From: Desulfobacterales bacterium
GTDB taxonomy: Bacteria > Desulfobacterota > Desulfobacteria > Desulfobacterales > 4be13
DNA length: 6,227 bases
Assembly (NCBI GenBank): GCA_029940115.1
Contig: JAOZRQ010000417.1
Location: forward strand, 1-6,227
Direction: 5' to 3'
Shown: in pieces, positions 1 through 4,722 of the stretch
Layout: the number at the start of each line of letters is the position of its first letter
How positions within the stretch are numbered: the first letter of the stretch is position 1
Translations under genes and position numbers: made by a program
Notes under the pieces: generated by a model
The model's input: only the letters and a program-made list of their open reading frames with translations
Database searches by the model: none
Told to the model about the DNA's origin: nothing

Positions 1-15
1 GACAATCCCCACAAA

Positions 16-80
16 CCGCGGATGGACGCTGATGGGCCTCGGCACACAGGCCGTCCGCGTTCATCCGCGTTCATCTGCGG
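16..80. repeat. Imperfect inverted repeat downstream of the radical SAM gene
   Basis: The left arm (16-34, CCGCGGATGGACGCTGATG) matches the reverse complement of the right arm, which ends at 80, at 16 of 19 positions. Several of the mismatches would be G-U pairs in RNA. The right arm also contains the short direct repeat CCGCGTTCATC. The structure lies just beyond the stop codon of the minus-strand gene and could act as a 3' hairpin. It lacks the T-tract of an intrinsic terminator, so I call it a dispersed-type repeat rather than a terminator. Confidence 0.5.
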
Positions 81-100
81 ATCACAATTCTCAGACATTT

Positions 101-1132
101 TCAATTCCCAATTTTCACCTCCCCCTGTTCAAGTGAAGGATCAGGAAGGACATTTACCGAACGGATATGAAATCTTTTTTTGATGAGCTCGACATTTCTG
201 TTCCGAATCCCCCTCATTTCAGAGATGTTCCGGGGGTGGACTCGTATCAGGAGGCTGTCATGCCCGATTTTTGTCGCCTCCATCATTGATGTGGCCTTGT
301 CCAGAAACATCTCTGAATAGACCAGATGTCCGAAAGCCGGATGATAAGGGCCGGCAAGGATGTTGTCACCCCCCTTTTCAAGCTCCTCGGACGCCTGAAG
401 CCCCATGCGGATCACCGGGATCCTTTTTTCCCTGAAGAAAAGACAAAGATTTTTGACCAAGGTGACACATTCATCCATCTCCAGCGGAACATATGTTCCG
501 GCTTTGTGCCACTTGGCAAGGAGACTGTCGGCAAGAACCACGGTCGGATAGATTCTGACAAAATCGGGGGACAGGCCGGCAATTTTTTCCGCGCTGTCAA
601 CGGCACCCGTTTCATCATCACCTGGCAGTCCCACCATCATCTGCATCCCCACCTCATAATGCCGTTCCTTCAACAGACCAGCCGCTCTTTCTGTGTCCAA
701 GGCGGTATGGCCCCGGTTTGCCATGGAGAGGACCCGGTCATCCATGGACTGGACACCCAGCTCAACCGTGGAGACCGGAAACGACTTGATCAGATCCAGC
801 CGATGCGGGTCTATGGTGTCCGGGCGGGTTGAGAAGCGGATGCTGTCAGCCATTCCCCGCCTGACAAACTGAGCGGACTCATAAAGCAGGGATATGATGT
901 CATCCTCGCGCAGTCCAAGGAAATTTCCCCCATAAAATGCGATCTGAACCGGTTTCCTCTCTTTTCCCTTATAATAAAGGAATGTGTTGATCCTTGAACA
1001 AAGCTCTTCAGGAGAGGGGATATGCCGCGTTTCGCCCGTCACCGGGGTCTGATTGCAAAACACACAGCGGTGAGGGCATCCCATATTTGGGAGGAAGATC
1101 GGAATGACAAAAGGTTTTTCGGTTTTGTTCAT
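101..1132 (-). CDS. Radical SAM protein, Elp3-like without acetyltransferase domain
   Basis: A 343-residue radical SAM enzyme. Near the N-terminus, MGCPHRCVFCNQ holds the Cx3Cx2C cluster ligands C19, C23 and C26 for the 4Fe-4S centre. It is followed by FYGGNF (about 66-71, the GGE-like SAM-contact position), VELGVQS (about 123-129), MVGLPGD (about 166-172), RIYPT (about 193-197), RMGLQ (about 242-246) and GPYHPAFG (about 261-268). These are the signatures of the Elp3-type radical SAM family, but at this length the GNAT acetyltransferase half of true Elp3 is absent. Members are often encoded beside rnc, as here, which suggests a role in RNA modification; the substrate is unknown. The start is the ATG at 1132, 17 codons before the first cluster cysteine. 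The reading frame stays open to an ATG at 1237, but that stretch is repeat DNA. No strong Shine-Dalgarno is seen. The last residues (VKIGN) come from A/T-rich repeat-like sequence. Confidence 0.88.
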   Translation of the reverse strand: MNKTEKPFVIPIFLPNMGCPHRCVFCNQTPVTGETRHIPSPEELCSRINTFLYYKGKERKPVQIAFYGGNFLGLREDDIISLLYESAQFVRRGMADSIRFSTRPDTIDPHRLDLIKSFPVSTVELGVQSMDDRVLSMANRGHTALDTERAAGLLKERHYEVGMQMMVGLPGDDETGAVDSAEKIAGLSPDFVRIYPTVVLADSLLAKWHKAGTYVPLEMDECVTLVKNLCLFFREKRIPVIRMGLQASEELEKGGDNILAGPYHPAFGHLVYSEMFLDKATSMMEATKIGHDSLLIRVHPRNISEMRGIRNRNVELIKKRFHIRSVNVLPDPSLEQGEVKIGN

Positions 1133-1175
1133 AAAAAAAGCTCTATAGAGTTCAACAAAAAGATTGTCCAAAGCC

Positions 1176-1213
1176 CGGTTCGTAGTTCCGCCTTCAGGCG
1201 GTTTTGCACCGCC
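1176..1213. repeat. GC-rich element with two mutually exclusive hairpins
   Basis: Three complementary blocks occur in a row: CCGCC at 1188-1192, GGCGG at 1197-1201 and CCGCC at 1209-1213. The middle block can pair with either neighbour (loops TTCA or TTTTGCA). The element lies 45-80 nt upstream of the chosen ATG of the radical SAM gene, so it would be in the leader if rnc and that gene are co-transcribed. It may simply be a dispersed repeat; a regulatory function is inference. Confidence 0.4.
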
Positions 1214-1224
1214 GAGAGGAGAAA

Positions 1225-1317
1225 CTTCATCCTTCATCCTTCATCCTTCATATTTTATCCTTAACATCCTTCATCCTTCATCCTTCATCCTTCATATTTT
1301 ATCCTTAACATCCTTCA
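1225..1317. repeat. 44-bp tandem repeat built of CTTCATC heptamers
   Basis: A 44-bp unit spans 1225-1268 and is repeated at 1269-1312, matching on to 1317. Each unit holds four near-identical 7-mers (CTTCATC) followed by ATTTTATCCTTAACAT. It fills most of the gap between rnc and the radical SAM gene. A diverged continuation (CACATTTTATTC) runs into the 3' end of rnc, so the repeat tract carries the rnc stop codon. Confidence 0.9.
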
Positions 1318-1985
1318 CATTTTATTCTTTCAAGGGCCTTTCGCGCGGCATCCTGCTCCGCCATTTTTTTGCTTTTTCCGGTACCCTCTGTGAGCAGTTC
1401 TCCCACACGGATCTGCACCACGAAGGTCTTGTCATGATCCGGACCATTTTCCCGGATCACTTCATACGCGGGCACCATCCCCTGAACGACCTGCACCACT
1501 TCCTGAAGCTGACTTTTATAGTCATGATTCAAGGCTGGCTCTGCAATGGCGCGAACCAGTTTGGAAAAATGGCGATCAATGAACGCAAAGGCAGCCGAAA
1601 AACCGCCGTCCAAGTAAACCGCGGCAATGACCGCCTCAAACGCGTCGGCCAGTATGGACTTCTTTCTCCGCCCGTTGGTCTGAATTTCCCCCTTGCCGAG
1701 TCGTATGTGAACGCCGAGGTTCATCGATTTTGCGATTTTCGCCAGTTGAAATTCGTTGACCAAGCTGGCACGCATCCTTGACAGGTCCCCCTCTGGCAGA
1801 TTCGGGTAACGCTGCATGAGAATATGCCCGATGACAAGGCTCAACACCGCATCTCCCAAGAACTCAAGGCGTTCGTTGTCCCGCATGTCCGCCGCGCCCT
1901 GTTCATTCACATAGGAACTGTGGCGACAGGCCTCATCAAGAAGTTCCTTGTCCTTGAATTCATATAAAAGTTTTTGCTCTAGCAT
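1305..1985 (-). CDS. rnc: Ribonuclease III
   Basis: A 226-residue double-strand-specific endoribonuclease, the same length as the E. coli enzyme; it processes rRNA precursors and structured mRNAs. The N-terminal endonuclease domain (about 1-150) contains the signature NERLEFLGDAVL with E38, E41 and D45. The second acidic pair, D114 and E117, lies in LADAFEAVIAAVYLDGG. The dsRNA-binding domain covers about 155-222, with the end motif KKMAEQDAARKALERI. All expected catalytic acids are present. The ATG at 1985 gives a canonical N-terminus, although the Shine-Dalgarno is poor. It lies 60 nt after the PHP gene and 172 nt before the radical SAM gene on the same strand, consistent with one operon. 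The final KCEGC and the stop codon are encoded by sequence continuous with the neighbouring CTTCATC repeat tract. Confidence 0.97.
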   Translation of the reverse strand: MLEQKLLYEFKDKELLDEACRHSSYVNEQGAADMRDNERLEFLGDAVLSLVIGHILMQRYPNLPEGDLSRMRASLVNEFQLAKIAKSMNLGVHIRLGKGEIQTNGRRKKSILADAFEAVIAAVYLDGGFSAAFAFIDRHFSKLVRAIAEPALNHDYKSQLQEVVQVVQGMVPAYEVIRENGPDHDKTFVVQIRVGELLTEGTGKSKKMAEQDAARKALERIKCEGC

Positions 1986-2011
1986 CTTTGGAATCTGAAA
2001 TTGAAAATCGG

Positions 2012-2039
2012 GAACTGGAAATCGGAAACTGGAAGTCGG
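2012..2039. repeat. 14-bp tandem repeat between the PHP gene and rnc
   Basis: Two near-identical 14-bp units (GGAACTGGAAATCG type, then GAAACTGGAAGTCG) lie side by side, preceded by a diverged copy (TTGAAAATCGG). They occupy most of the 60-nt spacer upstream of rnc, including where its ribosome binding site would be. The sequence resembles the short stretch in cheR just before its palindromic repeats (GGAATCCGGCAACCG, 5583-5597). Confidence 0.65.
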
Positions 2040-2045
2040 ACACCC

Positions 2046-3104
2046 TCACCCCTCATCCTTACACTCCTCACCCCTCATTCCGATTTCCGACTTCAATTTT
2101 TCATATAATGCATAAGGCACAAAGAAATCCCCCCTTCCAGACCCCATCTGAATGTCAGGCTTCAATGAACCGTGGAAATCCGTCCCTCCCGTCACGAGCA
2201 GACCATGGCGTTTGGCAAGCTTGGCATAAAAGGCGACTTGGGAAGGGGTGTGTTCTGGATGATGGCTTTCAATCCCCCTGAGTCCCATGGCCTTCAGAGT
2301 GCGGATCATATCCCCGACAAACGCATGCCCCCGACGCCTTCCCCGATAAACCCGTCCCCCGATCAAAGACGTCGGGGGCAAGCTTTTCCCCGACAAAAGA
2401 TGTCGGGGAAAAGTATCGGGGAAAACGTCGGGGACAGGTTTGTCGGGGGACGTCGGGGACAGGCTTTCAATCGGCTCACCCTCATGGAAGCTCAACAATC
2501 CGGGATGGGCAAGAACGGGGACTCCCCCCGCACCGCGAATCATCTTCAGCGCCTTCCCGCAATCCACACGGTATTTGTCAACATAAGCGGCCTTGCCTTT
2601 GCCAAGATAGTTGTCAAAGGCTTCGTCAATGGAACTGACAAACTTTTTTTCCAGCATCAGAAAGGCAATGTGAGGCCTGCTGATCTGTCCCCCTTTGAAA
2701 CGGGCGGTCACCTCATTCAGGGAGATGTCAATCCCGAGGCGGTTGAGACGCCTTATCATCTGGGGATTTCTCTCCCTCCTGGCGTTCTGAAGCACCTCAA
2801 GGGTCTGATTCAGGATCGGATCATCCAACCCGAGTCCGTAGCCGAGTATGTGAAAACTTCCAGAACAGGGGAAGGACGGCGGCGGGTTCGCGCTGATTTC
2901 AATGCCAGTCAGAAAGCGGATGGAAGAGGGGATGCCGGCCGCAACCGCCTCTCTGGCCCCCTTGATCGTATCATGGTCTGTGATCGCGATGGCGCCGAGA
3001 TTCTGCTCCTGAGCCAGCCCAAGAATTTCAGACGGGGAGAATGTTCCATCTGATGCATCAGAATGAATGTGAAGATCAATTCCCAACTGTTCTTTACAAT
3101 CCAA
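2046..3104 (-). CDS. PHP-domain phosphoesterase, 3',5'-nucleoside bisphosphate phosphatase/RNase AM-like
   Basis: About 352 residues if started at the TTG at 3104. The PHP metal-site motifs are in order: H12 and H14 in DLHIHSDASDG, D43/H44/D45 in ITDHD, E69 in TGIEIS, H85, H145, H200 in VLAHPG and D309/H311 in GGTDFHG. The order and spacing resemble E. coli YciV (RNase AM), which hydrolyses 3',5'-bisphosphonucleotides and trims short 5'-phosphorylated RNA ends; the substrate here is inferred. Residues about 215-265, rich in S, P and R, are encoded by a palindromic repeat cluster. They separate VLAHPG from the following helix, where relatives have only a short loop, so they look like an insertion. 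The frame is open to an ATG at 3233, but that extension lies inside dksA and has low-complexity composition, so I reject it. The tail (GMRGEECKDEG) comes from a CCCCTCA-type tandem tract at 2046-2078. Confidence 0.88.
   Translation of the reverse strand: MDCKEQLGIDLHIHSDASDGTFSPSEILGLAQEQNLGAIAITDHDTIKGAREAVAAGIPSSIRFLTGIEISANPPPSFPCSGSFHILGYGLGLDDPILNQTLEVLQNARRERNPQMIRRLNRLGIDISLNEVTARFKGGQISRPHIAFLMLEKKFVSSIDEAFDNYLGKGKAAYVDKYRVDCGKALKMIRGAGGVPVLAHPGLLSFHEGEPIESLSPTSPDKPVPDVFPDTFPRHLLSGKSLPPTSLIGGRVYRGRRRGHAFVGDMIRTLKAMGLRGIESHHPEHTPSQVAFYAKLAKRHGLLVTGGTDFHGSLKPDIQMGSGRGDFFVPYALYEKLKSEIGMRGEECKDEG
2310..2462 (-). repeat. Palindromic repeat cluster inserted in frame in the PHP gene
   Basis: About 153 bp with a multiple-of-three length. 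It has two complete palindromes: 2384-2412 (12-bp perfect stem TTTTCCCCGACA, 5-nt loop) and 2356-2378 (7-bp stem CCCCCGA). These are flanked on the left by half-units of CCCCGA type (from 2311, about 2328 and 2341) and on the right by TCGGGG half-units (about 2415, 2427, 2442 and 2452). The entire block is translated as PHP residues about 215-265 with no stop. The same unit occurs in cheR. Confidence 0.85.
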
Positions 3105-3456
3105 GGGCTTTCTCCATGGCCTCTTCCTTTGTCTTGCATTCGATGCATTGGGCTGTGACCGGTCTGGCCTTGAGTCGTTTGATGGTGATCTCCTCACCGC
3201 ACTTGTCACAGACGCCAAATGTTCCTTCCTCAATTCGCTGGAGGGCCTTCTTGATTTTTTTGATCAGCTTGTGCTCCCTGTCCCTGATGCGAAGCATAAA
3301 GTTTCGATCGGACTCCAAGGAAGCCCGGTCCGTGGGATCCGGAAAGCTCTCCTTCTGTGCGGTCATGCCTGAGACCGTATGATCCGCCTGATTCAGCAGC
3401 TCTTCCAGCCAATTTGTCAGATGCGCCTTGAAATGTTGGGTATCTTCCTCTTTCAT
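3094..3456 (-). CDS. dksA: RNA polymerase-binding transcription factor DksA
   Basis: A 120-residue DksA/TraR-family protein that inserts into the RNA polymerase secondary channel and works with ppGpp on rRNA and amino-acid promoters. The coiled coil covers about 1-77, and its tip carries DPTDRA (D40, D43, A45), the DxxDxA motif needed for activity in E. coli DksA. The zinc finger uses C83, C86, C104 and C107 (CDKC and CIEC). Spacings from the tip to the finger and within the finger equal those of E. coli DksA. It is about 30 residues shorter at the N-terminus than E. coli DksA, as in many non-enteric forms. The start is the ATG at 3456, set by GGAGG six bases upstream. A longer open frame to 3567 is rejected because it would begin inside the predicted promoter. 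It is first in the operon and overlaps the PHP gene start by 11 nt. Confidence 0.95.
   Translation of the reverse strand: MKEEDTQHFKAHLTNWLEELLNQADHTVSGMTAQKESFPDPTDRASLESDRNFMLRIRDREHKLIKKIKKALQRIEEGTFGVCDKCGEEITIKRLKARPVTAQCIECKTKEEAMEKALGL
3112..3115 (-). promoter_or_regulatory. Ribosome binding site supporting the TTG start of the PHP gene
   Basis: GGAG, inside the last codons of dksA (within ATGGAGAAA), sits seven bases before the TTG at 3104. That TTG gives an N-terminus 11 residues before the first PHP histidine, the usual length. A second in-frame TTG at 3086 has a weaker upstream sequence (AAAGAA). The arrangement implies translational coupling of the PHP gene to dksA. Confidence 0.6.
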
Positions 3457-3462
3457 GCCTGT

Positions 3463-3467
3463 CCTCC
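3463..3467 (-). promoter_or_regulatory. Strong Shine-Dalgarno of dksA
   Basis: GGAGG read on the minus strand, six bases (ACAGGC) before the ATG at 3456. It is the best ribosome binding site in the window and fixes the dksA start at this ATG. Confidence 0.8.
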
Positions 3468-3508
3468 ATGATCTTGCTCCGGACAAAAAGCCCGGACGCC
3501 GTTTTCCC

Positions 3509-3527
3509 CCGGATGTGGTCAATCCGG
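3509..3527 (-). other. Small hairpin in the dksA leader
   Basis: A perfect 6-bp stem CCGGAT/ATCCGG with a 7-base loop (GTGGTCA) lies between the predicted promoter and the dksA start. A weaker CCGG stem follows nearer the ribosome binding site (3479-3495). Such leader stems could affect stability or translation; no function can be assigned. Confidence 0.3.
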
Positions 3528-3557
3528 TATGCCTGATTTTCACAAAAAAAGAGAATG

Positions 3558-3585
3558 AATATAACACAGATTATCTTTTCTGCAA
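3558..3585 (-). promoter_or_regulatory. Predicted sigma-70 promoter of dksA, extended -10
   Basis: On the minus strand, the -35-like TTGCAG (3585-3580) is followed after 16 bases by the -10 TATATT (3563-3558). The -10 is preceded by TGT, which matches the extended -10 TGn element. Transcription would start near 3551, giving a leader of about 95 nt before the dksA ATG. The -35 box is weak, matching three of six consensus bases. Confidence 0.55.
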
Positions 3586-3633
3586 AGGAAAATTTGCATC
3601 AAGCATTGAAACCATCCGATTTTTGGCATCTTT

Positions 3634-3745
3634 GGCCAGAAACCCGGCTTTTTTCTGAAAGAACCGACTCCCTCACCGGAAAAAGCCGGGTTTCTTTCCC
3701 AAAGCCGGGTTTCTTTCCCATCCTCGGCCAGAACCCCAGCTTTTT
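3634..3745. repeat. CCCGGCTTTTT inverted and tandem repeat cluster
   Basis: Four related copies are present. GGCCAGAAACCCGGCTTTTT (3634-3653) recurs at 3726-3745 with 18 of 20 identical. Between them, in opposite orientation, AAAGCCGGGTTTCTTTCCC occurs twice in exact tandem (3682-3700 and 3701-3719). The first copy and 3680-3695 form a perfect 16-bp stem (3638-3653/3680-3695) with a 26-base loop. It lies upstream of the dksA promoter and looks like a dispersed intergenic repeat family. Confidence 0.85.
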
Positions 3746-3878
3746 AATCTCCATTTTTTCCATACAAGAGAGGAAAGGTCAATAGGGTAAAAAGAGTATT
3801 TGCAAGGTAGCAATATGCTACTTTTCACGACCCAACCTTACACTTGGTGATCAGACAACATCCCCCGATTTTCCGACT

Positions 3879-3929
3879 TGTGGAACGACCTTGCAAGTCG
3901 TTCGAGGCGATTTGCAAAATCGTCCCACA
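3879..3929. repeat. Twin-hairpin element, copy A
   Basis: Two adjacent hairpins occur, GAACGAC-CTTGCAA-GTCGTTC (3883-3903) and CGATTT-GCA-AAATCG (3908-3922). They are enclosed by TGTGG (3879-3883) and CCACA (3925-3929), which could close a three-way junction. Both loops contain GCAA or GCA. A similar two-hairpin arrangement recurs at 4117-4189. Confidence 0.6.
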
Positions 3930-3939
3930 GCAAAGCGTG

Positions 3940-3951
3940 AACTGACAAATG
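3940..3951 (+). repeat. Direct repeat AACTGACAAATG, copy 1
   Basis: The 12-mer is identical to 4248-4259, where its final ATG is the cheW start codon. Both copies have GTGA just upstream. The pair brackets a 296-bp interval containing most of the hairpin repeats. Here the ATG opens only a ten-codon frame. Confidence 0.6.
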
Positions 3952-3969
3952 AGGGATGCCAAATTAAGC

Positions 3970-3987
3970 TTGCTTTTCTGAAAGCAA
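3970..3987. repeat. Short perfect hairpin
   Basis: TTGCTTT (3970-3976) and AAAGCAA (3981-3987) form a 7-bp stem with a TCTG loop, followed by an A/T-rich run. There is no T-tract, so a terminator is not supported. It overlaps the weak -35-like sequence mentioned for cheW. Confidence 0.45.
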
Positions 3988-4047
3988 TAATATATTTATC
4001 TTCGGTGGCATTTTTCGGTTTCGGGCGCATGTCCAAAATGACACTAG

Positions 4048-4119
4048 AAGGTGTTTGAAAACTCCCCTGCCGAAACTGAGGCATGGGCAGAAGGGGCAAC
4101 AGGTGTTTTCAAACACCTT
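4048..4119. repeat. 15-bp inverted repeat with nested stem
   Basis: AAGGTGTTTGAAAAC (4048-4062) is perfectly complementary to 4105-4119. Inside lie CCCC (4064-4067)/GGGG (4093-4096) and CTGCC (4067-4071)/GGCAG (4086-4090). The intervening 42 bases encode nothing recognisable. The length and perfect outer arms suggest a small non-autonomous repeat or a stable RNA hairpin in the cheW leader. There are no flanking duplications that would identify it as a transposed element. Confidence 0.75.
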
Positions 4120-4189
4120 GTTCCCAAGCTCCCGGCGGATTGGCAAATCCGCCAGAAAACAAGGCTCGGATTGGGCAATCCGAACCGAG
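4117..4189. repeat. Twin-hairpin element, copy B
   Basis: GGCGGATT-GGCA-AATCCGCC (4134-4153, 8-bp perfect stem) is followed by CGGATT-GGGC-AATCCG (4167-4182). CTTGTT (4117-4122) pairs with AACAAG (4158-4163) around the first hairpin, and CTCGG (4165-4169) can pair with CCGAG (4185-4189) around the second. The layout, with GATT-side stems and GCA-type loops, parallels 3879-3929, suggesting one repeat family. Confidence 0.6.
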
Positions 4190-4247
4190 AGCGCAAGGAG
4201 AAGCCAAGCTTTTCGAAGAATCCTGGTCTCTTTGGAACACAGGTGAC

Positions 4248-4259
4248 AACTGACAAATG
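4248..4259 (+). repeat. Direct repeat AACTGACAAATG, copy 2, containing the cheW start codon
   Basis: Exact match to 3940-3951. Its last three bases are the ATG of cheW, so the translation start region lies within a duplicated segment. Confidence 0.6.
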
Positions 4260-4676
4260 GCAAACGACTATTTTGTCTTCAAAATTGAAAATCGGCGATA
4301 CGCTGTGACGCTTTCCGTTGTTGAAAAGGTCATCCGGGCAGTTGAACTGATTTCCCTGCCCGATGCCCCTGAGATGGTGATCGGATTGCTCAACATGAGA
4401 GGAAGGATCATCCCTGTGATCAACATCCGCCGGCAGTTTCACCTGCCGAATCGTGAGATTGACGTCAATGACCGGATCATCATCTGCCGTCTGCCCTCAC
4501 ACACCATCGCCTTTGTCGCGGAGACTGTCGATGGGATTGTCACATTCTCCCAAGATGAGATGGACGAGGGGAACCGGATATTCCCGAACATGGAAGATCA
4601 TATAGAAGGTGTGGGCAAAATTGACAACGAGACCATCATCATTTATGATATTCAAAAGCTTTTTCTCCAGACATGA
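4257..4676 (+). CDS. cheW: CheW chemotaxis coupling protein
   Basis: A 139-residue single-domain CheW that bridges chemoreceptors and the CheA kinase at the inner face of the membrane. The SH3-like double barrel is visible. The first strands are in YFVFKIENRRYAVTLSVVEKVIR, followed by the family hallmark GLLNMRGRIIPVINIRRQF (about 43-61, R48 and G49), and then DRIIICRL, TIAFVAETVDGIV and a closing TIIIYDIQKLF. Length is normal. The ATG at 4257 has AGGTGA (4241-4246) ten bases upstream and starts right at the first strand. cheR follows 46 nt downstream on the same strand. Many chemosensory clusters of alternative-cellular-function or Wsp type begin with cheW and a TPR-bearing cheR; the output of this one cannot be told because receptors and kinase lie outside the window. 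Confidence 0.94.
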   Translation: MANDYFVFKIENRRYAVTLSVVEKVIRAVELISLPDAPEMVIGLLNMRGRIIPVINIRRQFHLPNREIDVNDRIIICRLPSHTIAFVAETVDGIVTFSQDEMDEGNRIFPNMEDHIEGVGKIDNETIIIYDIQKLFLQT

Positions 4677-4722
4677 CCCCCGAGAGGGAACCAGTCTTCA
4701 AGTTTCGGCAAGGACAAATGAC

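Larger units (their letters stand above)
3568..4256. other. Divergent intergenic region filled with repeats
   Basis: About 690 bp between the divergent dksA and cheW starts. Open frames here are short, repeat-derived and lack recognisable domains, so I see no gene. Beyond the repeats listed separately there is a small hairpin GTAGCA-ATA-TGCTAC followed by TTTT (3807-3825). A/T-rich sequence at 3988-3998 (TAATATATTTA), downstream of TTGCTT (3970-3975), is the only weak candidate for a plus-strand promoter for cheW. No promoter close to cheW is evident. Confidence 0.6.

Noticed and set aside
326..832. Plus-strand open frame of 168 codons antisense to the radical SAM gene
   Set aside because: No domain, no ribosome binding site, and lies wholly within a gene with clear catalytic motifs on the other strand.
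1133..1237. N-terminal extension of the radical SAM protein
   Set aside because: It is encoded by the hairpin and heptamer repeats and lies before the usual start region of the family.
2310..2462. Frameshifted or pseudogenised PHP gene
   Set aside because: The frame is intact across the repeat block, and all metal-binding motifs are present on both sides.
2172..3053. Long plus-strand open frame of 293 codons antisense to the PHP gene
   Set aside because: It is the shadow of a strongly supported PHP enzyme, has no recognisable domain, and is kept open partly by the stop-free repeat block.
3105..3233. N-terminal extension of the PHP protein to an ATG at 3233
   Set aside because: The extra 43 residues are encoded by dksA sequence in another frame and have a low-complexity S/R/P/N composition; homologous PHP proteins begin just before the DLHIHS motif.
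3457..3567. N-terminal extension of DksA to 3567
   Set aside because: It would start within the predicted -10 box, and the ATG at 3456 has a strong Shine-Dalgarno.
3806..3825. Intrinsic terminator (GTAGCA hairpin followed by TTTT)
   Set aside because: The stem is short and A/T-rich, and no gene ends just upstream on the plus strand.
3568..4256. tRNA, riboswitch or small protein gene
   Set aside because: No tRNA cloverleaf with conserved T-arm or anticodon features, no known riboswitch core, and all short open frames are repeat-derived.
4609..4722. N-terminal extension of CheR to 4609
   Set aside because: It overlaps the conserved end of cheW, and the ATG at 4723 has an AAGGA site at good spacing.
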